Assembly (NCBI GenBank): GCA_024638395.1
Contig: JAHEKK010000130.1
Location: 1 to 7,859, forward strand
DNA length: 7,859 nucleotides
Reading direction: 5' to 3'
Source: Gemmatimonadota bacterium
GTDB taxonomy: Bacteria > Gemmatimonadota > Gemmatimonadetes > Longimicrobiales > Gaopeijiaceae
The position numbers and the translations under genes were made by a program. The notes under the pieces are model-generated. The model did no database searches. It saw only the letters and a list, made by a program, of their open reading frames with translations, and was not told the origin of the DNA. Below are positions 1 through 6,167 of this stretch, in pieces. Position 1 is the stretch's first letter. The number at the start of each line of letters is the position of its first letter.

Positions 1-79
1 CGGGTCGGGTCTGGGCCAGAACCGGCGCGGCGGCAAGGAGAACCGCCAGGCCACAGGGGGCCATGAGCCGCTTCACCAT
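1..79 (-). CDS. Exported protein, N-terminal fragment (signal peptide only)
   Basis: Only the first 26 codons lie in the window; the rest runs off base 1. The reading begins MVKRLMAPCGLAVLLAAAPV and continues LAQTRP. This is a textbook Sec signal peptide: a basic start (K3, R4), a hydrophobic core at about residues 8-20, and a likely signal peptidase I cut after V-L-A, leaving Gln at mature position 1. The start ATG shares one base with the TGA stop of the preceding DUF4175 gene (TGATG), and a GGAG lies 5 bases upstream of it, inside the DUF4175 coding end. This supports both the start choice and translational coupling. A second in-frame ATG (M6, bases 64-62) is possible but has poorer context. 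Cys9 sits within the hydrophobic stretch and does not form a convincing lipobox. The mature product cannot be identified; its position suggests it works in the envelope with DUF4159/DUF4175. Confidence 0.72.
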   Translation of the reverse strand, partial: MVKRLMAPCGLAVLLAAAPVLAQTRP

Positions 80-3000
80 CAGAGCTCCAGCCCCGGTCCG
101 TCGGAACCTGGGCCGTTCGGCGGCCCCGTGTCGGACCGGTTGAGGCGCTGGAAGTACTCGAGGACCAGCGCCCGTTGAGCCGGCGAGAGGGCCCTCAGTG
201 CACGGGCGTCGGGGACCCGGAACCGGAGGGCGTCCACCGCCTCCTCCGTCAGCTCCGATACACCGTCACGATCGAAGGCCCCCGGGGCCTCGGCTTCCCG
301 CTCTTCCGACTCCTCGTCGCGTTCGAGGCTCCGGCCCGCATCGAGGAGTCGGTGGAAGAGGCGCTCCTGGCGGCGCAGCACCTCCGGATCCAGGCGGCCC
401 TGCGCCAGGGCCTGAGCCAGCGCCATGGCCTCCTGAGCCAGAGTCTCGAGGTCGCCCACGGCCTCCCCTTCGCCTTCCTGGCCCTCTGACAGGTCGCCCA
501 GGTCCTCGGCGATCTGGTCCTGCTCTCCGGCCATTTGCTGCATCTGTTCCTGCATGGCCTCCTGTCCCAGCTGCATCGGGGACAGGGAGGCGGCATCGTT
601 CATCAGCTCGCCCTGTTGCTGGGCGAGCTGCTGGAGTTGCTGCATCATCTGCTGGGAGGCGGACGCCTGCCCCTGGCTCTGGCCCTGTTCGCCGGAGGCC
701 ATGGCCAACATGGCCACCTCGTTCAGCGCCCGGACCACCCCCTCGGCTTCACTCATGGGCGATGGCGCCCGACCTCGGCGCCCCTCCATCGCTTCGATGG
801 TGCCCTCCAGGCTCTCCATGGCCTGACCCACCGCAGCCAGCAGGTCACGGCTCCCGGGAGCCGCCATCTGGGTGCCCTCCGCGTAGTTCTCGGCCAGGTT
901 CCGGATTCCCTGGGCCAGGGCCGCCTCATCTCCCCGCATGTCGGCCAGCTCACCGGGACTTTTGCCCCTCATCTCATCCCTGAGCTCCGTTTGTCGGCGA
1001 GCCAGAGACAGGGCATCATTGGCCGTTGCGCCCAAGGCGCGCTGAAGCGCCTCGGCCATCTGTTGCTGCATCTGCTGCTGGGCCTGGCTGAGCTCCTGGG
1101 CGACCTCGGATAGATCTCCCGCGGCCTCCTGGGCCTCGCTGGCCGCATTCTGCTGATCTCCCTGCTGGGCCATCTGGGCCGCCTGCTGCATCTGGCTTCT
1201 GGCCTGACTCAGTTGATGCCGCGCCTCCTGCACTCCGGCCCCGGCGCTCTGTTCTCCAGCCTGGTCCAGGCGCTGCTGCAGCGTCTCCAGCTGCTGCTGT
1301 AGATCCTCTGCCCGAGCCTCGAGCGCGGCCTGCTGGTCCGCCCGGCGCTCCGGGTCTCCCTGGGCCATGGCTTCGCCGAGAAGCTCCTGGTCCTCGGCCA
1401 GATCCCGGGCTTCCTGCCCCGTTGCCCGGAAGTCCTGCTCGATGGCCGCCTGTCTGAATTGCTCGATGGAGTCCTCGAGTCGCTGGCGCAGGGCCTCTTG
1501 ATCCTCTGCCATCTGGGCGAGGAGCTCCTCCATTTCCCGTCCGTCCATCCCGTCGAGGCGGTCCTGGGCCTCCTGGGCCTCCTCGGCACCGCCGTCGGGA
1601 TCCATATCCCCAAGAAGGTCCTGCAACTCCTCCAGCTTGCTGCGAAGCTCGGGGTCCGCCAGGCCGGCGTCGCTCAACGCATCCCTGAGCTGGTCCAGCT
1701 CCCGCTGAAGTGAATCAACGGCTTCGAGAAGCTGAGACTGCTGCTGGAGGGCCTGTCGGATTTCCTCCCGCTCCTCGAACTCCGCCGAGTCGCCGGGACG
1801 GCCGCCCTGGTTCCCTTCCCGGGCTTGCTCCCCCTGACGCTGCAGGTCCCGGGCCTCCTCTGCGGCACGGGCCGCCTCGTCGGCGAGGGATTCCACCCGG
1901 TCGGCGGCCCGGTCGAGCTCTTCCTGGGCTGCCCGCTCCAGCTCCCGAGTCTGGGGCACCCGGAGGACGTACTCGGCGGTACGGCCAACCTGCCCCGAGG
2001 GGTGATTGTCGACGGCCTGGGCGTAGTAGCGGATCGTATCACCGGGCGTGACACCCCACTGGGACACGTCGAGAATGGGCCGCGCCACGGCTGCCTGCGT
2101 CCCCCCGAGGTCGATCCGAAGAGTCTGAGGCTCGCTGGACTCACCGAACACCGACACCCGGCGGGCCACGACCTCCACCCTGTCCAGTCCGTAGTCGTCT
2201 GACGTGTTCAGCACCAGGGCCTGGCGAAGATCGACGGGGAACAGGGTGTCGGGCCCCGGCGCGACGATGGCGATCGCAGGGACCCCGTCAGGGAGGATCT
2301 CGATCTCCAGGGGCTGAGGCAGGACCGCGGCCTCGGACCCTCCAAGATCGGTGAAGACCCACCGGTACCGCCCCGACCGCCTGGGGAGCCAGCCCGCGGC
2401 AAAGCGATCGTCCGTCAGCTCCAGGGCCACTTCCGTCTCCCCCGACTCGTCCCGGATCTCTCCCGAGCCGATGCCCCGGCTTCCCTGACCCTGGAGCCGA
2501 AGGTGGCTTCCGGCCGGCAGGAGCAGGGCCGGTACTTCGTTCCGGAATTCCTCGGACCCGAGGCCGGTGTACGGCGGATAGGTCACGGTCACGGAGAAGG
2601 TGGAAACGAAGAGGGGATCCACAGGGGTCAGCGTGTGGACCGCCGACCGGCCTCCATCAGGCGCCTGAACCCAGTACCGTACTTCGGCCGTCACCGGCGG
2701 TAGAGCCCCGGACCCCGCACCGTCGACGAGGGGAATGGTGGTGGACTGGACGACCTGACCCGTCATCTCCCAATGGAGGGACACCTGCTCCCGAAGCGGG
2801 GCCTGTACCTCCACCTCCACCACCTCGCCCCGGGGAACCTCGGTGGTGCCCGGCACGACGGTCACCGGCGGCATCCGCGGCTCCGACATCACCGACATCG
2901 GATGCAGGAGTCCACGCCAGGCCGTCAGGGCCCGCTCGGGGGCGATGAGCAGGGTGAGGGCGACGAGGGGCACGCCTGCGAACAGGGTCCGCGTGCCCCT

Positions 3001-3462
3001 TCGGATCATCTGCCCGACACGGTCCCCCAGCGACCCCGCCAACTGCGCAGAGCTGCTCCCCAGCTTGGCGCCGACCCGGGAGATGGCCTCTTTCCGAAGC
3101 AGATCCGAGGTCCCCGGCGGCAGGGCCCTGGAGAGCTCAAGCGATCCCTGAACTGAACCTTCCAACTGCTTGGTCGCCATATCCATATGGCGCGCTACCG
3201 AAGCCTCGCCCCCCCATTGGCGAGCCAGGCGCAGCCACCACATCGCCGACCCGATGGCCGCCACGAGGAGGGCCGAGGTCAGGAACATCGGCACGGGGCT
3301 CCCTGGATTCCAGCCGGTGGCCGTGGCGAGCCAGGGCGCCAGGGCCAGCACCACGAGCGCAATCCCCGTCGCCCGGAGCGCCACCACCAGTCCGAGACGA
3401 CGGCTCAGATACTGACGCACCCCCTCGACGGCATCGACGATTCGACGCCCTTCATCGCTCAT
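79..3462 (-). CDS. DUF4175-family membrane protein with long coiled coil
   Basis: A 1127-residue protein of unknown biochemical role. Visible architecture: two membrane segments near residues 24-47 and 57-79, a soluble stretch, and a third hydrophobic segment near 157-174. A beta-rich, Pro/Gly/Val-rich region follows (about 195-390, with VTVTYPPYTG at 291-300), then a second beta-like block (about 390-502, with NTSDDYGLD at 419-427). From about 503 to 1050 it becomes a Gln/Glu/Ala-rich, heptad-like helical region with low-complexity patches such as SQAQQQMQQQM near 792-802. A short conserved-looking tail (1081-1109, ending VLEYFQRLNR) precedes a Gly/Pro end. This order of N-terminal membrane segments, beta domains and a Q-rich coiled coil matches what I know of DUF4175 proteins, which often neighbour DUF4159 and MoxR/DUF58/Bat-type genes. 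The gene begins 19 bases after the DUF4159 stop with no strong Shine-Dalgarno (only GGA upstream), so reinitiation is likely. Its stop overlaps the next start by one base. Family assignment is fairly secure; function is not. Confidence 0.8.
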   Translation of the reverse strand: MSDEGRRIVDAVEGVRQYLSRRLGLVVALRATGIALVVLALAPWLATATGWNPGSPVPMFLTSALLVAAIGSAMWWLRLARQWGGEASVARHMDMATKQLEGSVQGSLELSRALPPGTSDLLRKEAISRVGAKLGSSSAQLAGSLGDRVGQMIRRGTRTLFAGVPLVALTLLIAPERALTAWRGLLHPMSVMSEPRMPPVTVVPGTTEVPRGEVVEVEVQAPLREQVSLHWEMTGQVVQSTTIPLVDGAGSGALPPVTAEVRYWVQAPDGGRSAVHTLTPVDPLFVSTFSVTVTYPPYTGLGSEEFRNEVPALLLPAGSHLRLQGQGSRGIGSGEIRDESGETEVALELTDDRFAAGWLPRRSGRYRWVFTDLGGSEAAVLPQPLEIEILPDGVPAIAIVAPGPDTLFPVDLRQALVLNTSDDYGLDRVEVVARRVSVFGESSEPQTLRIDLGGTQAAVARPILDVSQWGVTPGDTIRYYAQAVDNHPSGQVGRTAEYVLRVPQTRELERAAQEELDRAADRVESLADEAARAAEEARDLQRQGEQAREGNQGGRPGDSAEFEEREEIRQALQQQSQLLEAVDSLQRELDQLRDALSDAGLADPELRSKLEELQDLLGDMDPDGGAEEAQEAQDRLDGMDGREMEELLAQMAEDQEALRQRLEDSIEQFRQAAIEQDFRATGQEARDLAEDQELLGEAMAQGDPERRADQQAALEARAEDLQQQLETLQQRLDQAGEQSAGAGVQEARHQLSQARSQMQQAAQMAQQGDQQNAASEAQEAAGDLSEVAQELSQAQQQMQQQMAEALQRALGATANDALSLARRQTELRDEMRGKSPGELADMRGDEAALAQGIRNLAENYAEGTQMAAPGSRDLLAAVGQAMESLEGTIEAMEGRRGRAPSPMSEAEGVVRALNEVAMLAMASGEQGQSQGQASASQQMMQQLQQLAQQQGELMNDAASLSPMQLGQEAMQEQMQQMAGEQDQIAEDLGDLSEGQEGEGEAVGDLETLAQEAMALAQALAQGRLDPEVLRRQERLFHRLLDAGRSLERDEESEEREAEAPGAFDRDGVSELTEEAVDALRFRVPDARALRALSPAQRALVLEYFQRLNRSDTGPPNGPGSDGPGLEL

Positions 3463-3481
3463 GATTGTCCAGGCCGAGAGA

Positions 3482-4198
3482 TCAAGACGCCCAAGCTCCC
3501 TGTGTCAGCGCGTACACGAAAACGTTCACACCCATCCGGAGGGCAGCCTCCCGGACCTCGTCAGGGTCCTCATGGACGTCCGGATCCTCCCAGCCGTCCC
3601 CCAGATCGGTCTCGAACGTGTACAACACCACCAATCTTCCTTGATCAAAGACCCCGAAGGCCTGCGGAGCGTTGCCGTCGTGCTCGTGGATCTTCGGCAG
3701 GCCCTCCTCGAAAGCATACGGGGCAACGAACAACGGGTGGTCGAGGGGGATCTCGACCAGGGACCGGTCGGGGAAGATCAAGGACATCTCCCTGCGGAAG
3801 GATTCGTCCATGCCGTAGTTATCATCGGCATGAAGGAAGCCGCCCCCGAGAAGGTACGCCCGTAGTGCCCGCCGCTCCTCCGGCGTAAAACGAACGTTGC
3901 CGTGGCCGGTCATGTAGAGGTACGGGTAGTCCCTCAGAGCCGGGTCCAGGGGCCGCACCGCCACGTCCCGGCGCGCAGTCTCGATGCCGGTCCGCTCCCG
4001 GACCGCGGCCAGAAGGTTGGGGAGGGAGGATGGGTTGGCGTACCAGTCCCCGCCCCCGTCGTACTGCAGCCGGGCGATGGTCACCGGGCCATTCCCCTGG
4101 GCCTGAAGGGGCGTAGCGACGGCCAGGGCAGCCAGGGCGAGCCATAGTCGAACACAAGAGCCGGCCCTCCCATCCGAGGACGTGGAGCCGTCCCTCAT
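3482..4198 (-). CDS. Secreted DUF4159-domain protein
   Basis: A 238-residue exported protein. Residues 1-34 form a signal peptide: Arg-containing n-region (R11, R17), hydrophobic core LWLALAALAVA (18-28) and a likely cut after L-Q-A, leaving Gln at +1. The mature part carries the DUF4159 pattern, an amidotransferase/ThuA-like alpha-beta fold: ARLQYDGGGDWY (42-53), YLYMTGHG (93-100), GGGFLHADDNYG (118-129), the DHPLF block (153-157) and LYTFETDLGDGW (192-203) near the C-terminus. No enzymatic activity is established for the family as far as I know, so none is assigned. Its start ATG overlaps the rsmI stop as ATGA and is preceded by a strong GGGAGGAGGG, which fixes the start and implies coupling to rsmI. 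The DUF4175 gene follows 19 bases downstream. Context suggests a periplasmic partner of the DUF4175 membrane protein; that partnership is inference. Confidence 0.85.
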   Translation of the reverse strand: MRDGSTSSDGRAGSCVRLWLALAALAVATPLQAQGNGPVTIARLQYDGGGDWYANPSSLPNLLAAVRERTGIETARRDVAVRPLDPALRDYPYLYMTGHGNVRFTPEERRALRAYLLGGGFLHADDNYGMDESFRREMSLIFPDRSLVEIPLDHPLFVAPYAFEEGLPKIHEHDGNAPQAFGVFDQGRLVVLYTFETDLGDGWEDPDVHEDPDEVREAALRMGVNVFVYALTQGAWAS

Positions 4199-5073
4199 CC
4201 CTCCTCCCGGTGGACCGATTCAGCGCCAGGGAGGCTCCGGATCCGAGCGCTCACTCTCTGCACCACGTCATAGGCCATCCCTCGCTTCACACCCCCTTCG
4301 CGGGCGACCTGCCGGGCCGCCGCCGTGGGAGCCAGGCCCTGGGCCAGGGCCGCTCCCGCCAAGGCCTCCAAAGCCGCTTCTCCCAAACCGGCCGGCCTCT
4401 CCGGACGCCCTTCGAGGATCACGGTCACCTCGCCACGGGGTGGGCGGTCCTTGAACACCCGCATCACCTCGGACACCGTTCCACGGACGACCTCTTCGTG
4501 GAGCTTGGTCAACTCCCTACACACGGCGATACGCCGTTCGTTCCCTACTCGGTCCTCGAGATCGGAGAGGAGGATGCCCAGCCGGGTGGGAGACTCGAAG
4601 ATCACGGCTGTTTCGGGGGATGATTCGATGCGGTCCAGCACCTTCGCCCTTTTTCCGGCGGCCCGGGGAAGAAATCCATGAAAAGTGAAGCTGGAACAAG
4701 GTAGTCCAGAGGCGACGAGTCCCGCGAGTATGGCGCTGGGTCCGGGGACGGGCACCACGGAGTGGCCGGCCTCGATCGCACCGACCACGGCCCGTTCCCC
4801 CGGGTCGGAGAGGAGAGGCGTTCCGGCGTCGCTCACCATGGCCACGTCCAGGCCCTCGTCCAGCCACTCCAGGAGCTGGGCCGTCCGCTTGGCTTCGTTA
4901 TGGGCGTGGAGCGACACGGGCCGCTCCTGGATGCCCAGGTGTGACAGCAGCGTCCGGGCACGCCGCGTATCCTCCGCGACGATACGGTCGGCGGCGGCGA
5001 GGACGGCGGCCCCCCTCTCGGTGACGTCGGCCAGGTTCCCGATGGGGGTACTGACGATGAACAAGGTGCCCAT
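4195..5073 (-). CDS. rsmI: 16S rRNA (cytidine(1402)-2'-O)-methyltransferase RsmI
   Basis: RsmI uses S-adenosylmethionine to methylate the 2'-OH of C1402 in the decoding centre of 16S rRNA and acts in the cytoplasm. The 292-residue product is close to the usual family length (about 280-290). Family motifs are present in order: STPIGNL (8-14), AEDTRR (33-38), VSDAGTPLLSDPG (80-92), VPVPGPSA (107-114), FHGFLP (131-136), ESPTR (160-164), CRELTKLHEE (185-194) and RGEVTVI (213-219). The N-terminal half is the tetrapyrrole-methylase-like fold. I chose the ATG at 5073; an in-frame GTG sits directly before it (5076), and neither has a good Shine-Dalgarno. The stop overlaps the DUF4159 start (ATGA), making rsmI the first gene of the left-hand unit. 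Placing an rRNA methyltransferase ahead of envelope genes differs from the E. coli arrangement. Identification is secure. Confidence 0.96.
   Translation of the reverse strand: MGTLFIVSTPIGNLADVTERGAAVLAAADRIVAEDTRRARTLLSHLGIQERPVSLHAHNEAKRTAQLLEWLDEGLDVAMVSDAGTPLLSDPGERAVVGAIEAGHSVVPVPGPSAILAGLVASGLPCSSFTFHGFLPRAAGKRAKVLDRIESSPETAVIFESPTRLGILLSDLEDRVGNERRIAVCRELTKLHEEVVRGTVSEVMRVFKDRPPRGEVTVILEGRPERPAGLGEAALEALAGAALAQGLAPTAAARQVAREGGVKRGMAYDVVQRVSARIRSLPGAESVHREEG
4199..4208 (-). promoter_or_regulatory. Strong Shine-Dalgarno of the DUF4159 gene inside rsmI
   Basis: On the minus strand the bases directly before the ATG read GGGAGGAGGG, a near-perfect anti-16S match with GGAGG centred 4 bases from the start. 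It lies within the last codons of rsmI, so rsmI sequence doubles as the ribosome binding site of the next gene. It decides the ATG at 4198 as the start. Confidence 0.75.
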
Positions 5074-5079
5074 CACTCA

Positions 5080-5085
5080 AAGATA
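5080..5085 (-). promoter_or_regulatory. rsmI: Candidate -10 element for a leaderless rsmI transcript
   Basis: The minus strand reads TATCTT, a TAnnnT-type -10 hexamer, ending 6 bases before the rsmI ATG. Transcription from it would begin at or next to the start codon, giving a leaderless mRNA and explaining the missing Shine-Dalgarno. I see no convincing -35 hexamer about 17 bases upstream. Six-base matches arise by chance, so this is tentative. Confidence 0.28.
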
Positions 5086-5122
5086 CGGCCATCGGCCGCG
5101 GTGCGGGCACCAGGACGGCCGA

Positions 5123-5155
5123 GGGGGGCGCCCCGACATTCCGGGACGCCCCCCC
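5123..5155. terminator. GC-rich hairpin between thioredoxin and rsmI genes
   Basis: GGGGGGCG (5123-5130) pairs with CGCCCCCC (5147-5154). After one C/A mismatch, CCCG (5132-5135) pairs with CGGG (5142-5145) around a 6-base loop, ACATTC. The stem is very stable and lies about 50 bases beyond the thioredoxin stop, so it probably ends or protects that transcript. Read on the minus strand there is no U-run after it; on the plus strand only CTTCTT follows. A factor-assisted terminator or an mRNA 3'-end stabiliser is possible. Confidence 0.45.
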
Positions 5156-5167
5156 TTCTTCGAGCGC

Positions 5168-5187
5168 GCCCCCACGTCAAAGGGGGC
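5168..5187. terminator. Second hairpin just after the thioredoxin stop
   Basis: GCCCCC (5168-5173) pairs perfectly with GGGGGC (5182-5187) around an 8-base loop, 16 bases beyond the thioredoxin stop codon. There is no U-tract. Together with the larger hairpin at 5123-5155 it forms a tandem pair in a 130-base gap. The most likely role is 3'-end formation or protection of the thioredoxin mRNA and insulation of rsmI. Confidence 0.35.
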
Positions 5188-5203
5188 ATCGCCGCGACCC
5201 CGT

Positions 5204-5536
5204 CTACAGGTGCTGCTCGATCTTCTGCTGCAGGTGCGCCTTGGGGACGGCGCCCACGACCGTATCCACGTGCTCTCCGTTCTTGAAGAACAGGATGCTC
5301 GGGATCGACCGGACGCCGAACCGCATGGTGGTGGCCTGATTGGAATCCACGTCGATCTTCCCCACCCGGACCTTCTCGCTGAACTCGTCCGCGAGCTCCG
5401 CGACCACCGGGGCCACGAACCGGCAGGGCGTGCACCATTCGGCCCAGAAGTCGATCATGGACAGGCCTTCGTGGCCTTCGATGTCGTCCGCAAAGCTCGC
5501 GTCCGTCACCGTCACGATGTTCGTGCTCTCCGCCAT
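5204..5536 (-). CDS. trxA: Thioredoxin (WCTPC active site)
   Basis: A small cytoplasmic dithiol oxidoreductase that reduces protein disulfides and is recharged by thioredoxin reductase. At 110 residues it matches classical thioredoxins. The active site is FWAEWCTPCR with redox cysteines C35 and C38. The buried acid D29, the helix-kink proline P43, the cis-proline in RSIPS (P79) and the late FFKNGEHVDTVVG strand-turn (83-95) are all in place. Thr replaces the usual Gly between the cysteines (WCTPC instead of WCGPC), a variant that tunes redox potential in related proteins. The start is ATG 5536, with GAGGAG 10 bases upstream. The frame stays open to 5626, but that upstream part is Arg-rich and unlike thioredoxin. 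There is no signal peptide. It is divergent from the epimerase gene and separated from rsmI by two hairpins, so it is probably transcribed alone. The symbol trxA is by family; paralogues cannot be excluded. Confidence 0.94.
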   Translation of the reverse strand: MAESTNIVTVTDASFADDIEGHEGLSMIDFWAEWCTPCRFVAPVVAELADEFSEKVRVGKIDVDSNQATTMRFGVRSIPSILFFKNGEHVDTVVGAVPKAHLQQKIEQHL

Positions 5537-5682
5537 CTTTCGTATTCTCCTCGGAGCTTCTGGCCGACGACGCCGGCCAGGCCCACTTTTCGATTCATCC
5601 GCGGGCGACTCGCGGTCGCTCCGCACTCAGGTCCGGCTTGTAAGGTAAAGATGCCGGCCCCAGACCAGAACACAGGCCGAGC
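5537..5682. promoter_or_regulatory. Divergent intergenic region (thioredoxin / epimerase promoters)
   Basis: This 146-base gap separates two diverging genes and must hold both promoters. The least GC-rich patch is 5638-5650 (TTGTAAGGTAAAG on the plus strand). TAAGGT at 5641-5646 could be a -10 element for the epimerase, giving a leader of about 30 bases, but no matching -35 is evident. For the thioredoxin side I see no convincing hexamer pair. No clear operator repeat other than the leader hairpin was found. Confidence 0.4.
5547..5580 (-). promoter_or_regulatory. trxA: Thioredoxin leader: hairpin followed by Shine-Dalgarno
   Basis: CTGGCCG (5560-5566) and CGGCCAG (5574-5580) form a perfect 7-bp stem with a 7-base loop. 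Seven bases after it, on the minus strand, comes GAGGAG (5552-5547), the ribosome binding site that fixes the ATG at 5536. A hairpin this close ahead of a Shine-Dalgarno can protect the mRNA 5' region or modulate ribosome access. It does not sequester the site itself, so constitutive stabilisation is the simpler reading. Confidence 0.4.
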
Positions 5683-6108
5683 ATGAAACTGGAATTCGAC
5701 CACGTCGCCGTAGCCGTTCCGTCGCTCGACGGATTCCGGACGGCCCTCGAACGCATTACGGGGCTCGAGGGTTCCCCTCCTGAGCGGGTGGCGTCCCAGG
5801 GGGTCGACGTCTGCTTCGTCGGTCCGGTGGAGATCATGGAATCCCACGGCCCCGACACGCCCGTCGGACGATTTCTGACGCGGCGAGGTCCCGGCCTGCA
5901 CCACATCGCCTATCGGGTCGAGAGCGTGCCCGACACGATGGAAGAGCTGAGGGGAGAGGGCTTCGAGTTCACCCAGGCTGAGCCCGCCGTGGGCCGGGGA
6001 GGACACCGCGTGGCGTTTCTCCACCCGGCCTCGACGGGGGGCGTGTTGATCGAGTTCCTGGACGGCGGGGAGACCCCCGGCGTCGATCCGGACCCCGACA
6101 GGCCGTAG
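5683..6108 (+). CDS. mce: Methylmalonyl-CoA epimerase
   Basis: This enzyme interconverts (S)- and (R)-methylmalonyl-CoA, linking propionyl-CoA carboxylation to the B12-dependent mutase that makes succinyl-CoA. The 141-residue product is a two-module VOC (glyoxalase-like) fold of normal length. Module 1 opens with FDHVAVAVPSLD (5-16); module 2 opens with GLHHIAYRVESV (71-82). Likely metal ligands, by alignment of the repeats, are H7, E50 (VEIME), H74 and E124 (VLIEFL). The second is a Gln in the Propionibacterium enzyme as I recall, so Glu here would be a variant. Other family signatures are RFLTRRGPGLHHIA (63-76) and HRVAFLHPASTGGVLIE (108-124), which distinguish it from generic glyoxalases. 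A weak AGG lies 6 bases before the ATG. It is the only plus-strand gene, and no mutase or carboxylase gene is in the window. The short tail after about 127 is Asp/Pro-rich and probably disordered. Confidence 0.92.
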   Translation: MKLEFDHVAVAVPSLDGFRTALERITGLEGSPPERVASQGVDVCFVGPVEIMESHGPDTPVGRFLTRRGPGLHHIAYRVESVPDTMEELRGEGFEFTQAEPAVGRGGHRVAFLHPASTGGVLIEFLDGGETPGVDPDPDRP

Positions 6109-6114
6109 GGGAGC

Positions 6115-6142
6115 TCTCCACGGCCCCGGGGCCCTTGGGAGA
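6115..6142. terminator. Candidate bidirectional hairpin between convergent genes
   Basis: The epimerase and lipoprotein genes converge on a 59-base gap. TCTCC (6115-6119) pairs with GGAGA (6138-6142), enclosing the perfect 12-base palindrome GGCCCCGGGGCC (6122-6133), which can fold as a GGCC/GGCC stem. No T-run flanks it on either strand, so intrinsic termination is uncertain, but the location suits a shared terminator. Confidence 0.35.
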
Positions 6143-6167
6143 CCCACCAGACGGCTGTAGCCCGGCC

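Noticed and set aside
198..983. Long plus-strand open frame opposite the DUF4175 coiled coil (also 175-489 and 535-1113)
   Set aside because: Pro/Arg/Gly- or Leu/His-rich translations with no domain logic, produced by GC-rich third positions of the opposite-strand gene.
5537..5626. 30-residue N-terminal extension of thioredoxin
   Set aside because: The extension is Arg/Pro/Ser-rich, has no signal peptide and includes the leader hairpin. ATG 5536 has a proper GAGGAG and gives the classical 110-residue length.
4685..5686. 333-codon plus-strand open frame across rsmI, the gap and thioredoxin
   Set aside because: It is antisense to two genes with clear motifs and crosses the hairpin region; the translation is Arg/Pro/His-rich and unlike any family I know.
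5512..6147. 211-codon minus-strand frame opposite the epimerase
   Set aside because: Shadow of a well-supported epimerase gene, with low-complexity composition and no plausible ribosome binding site.
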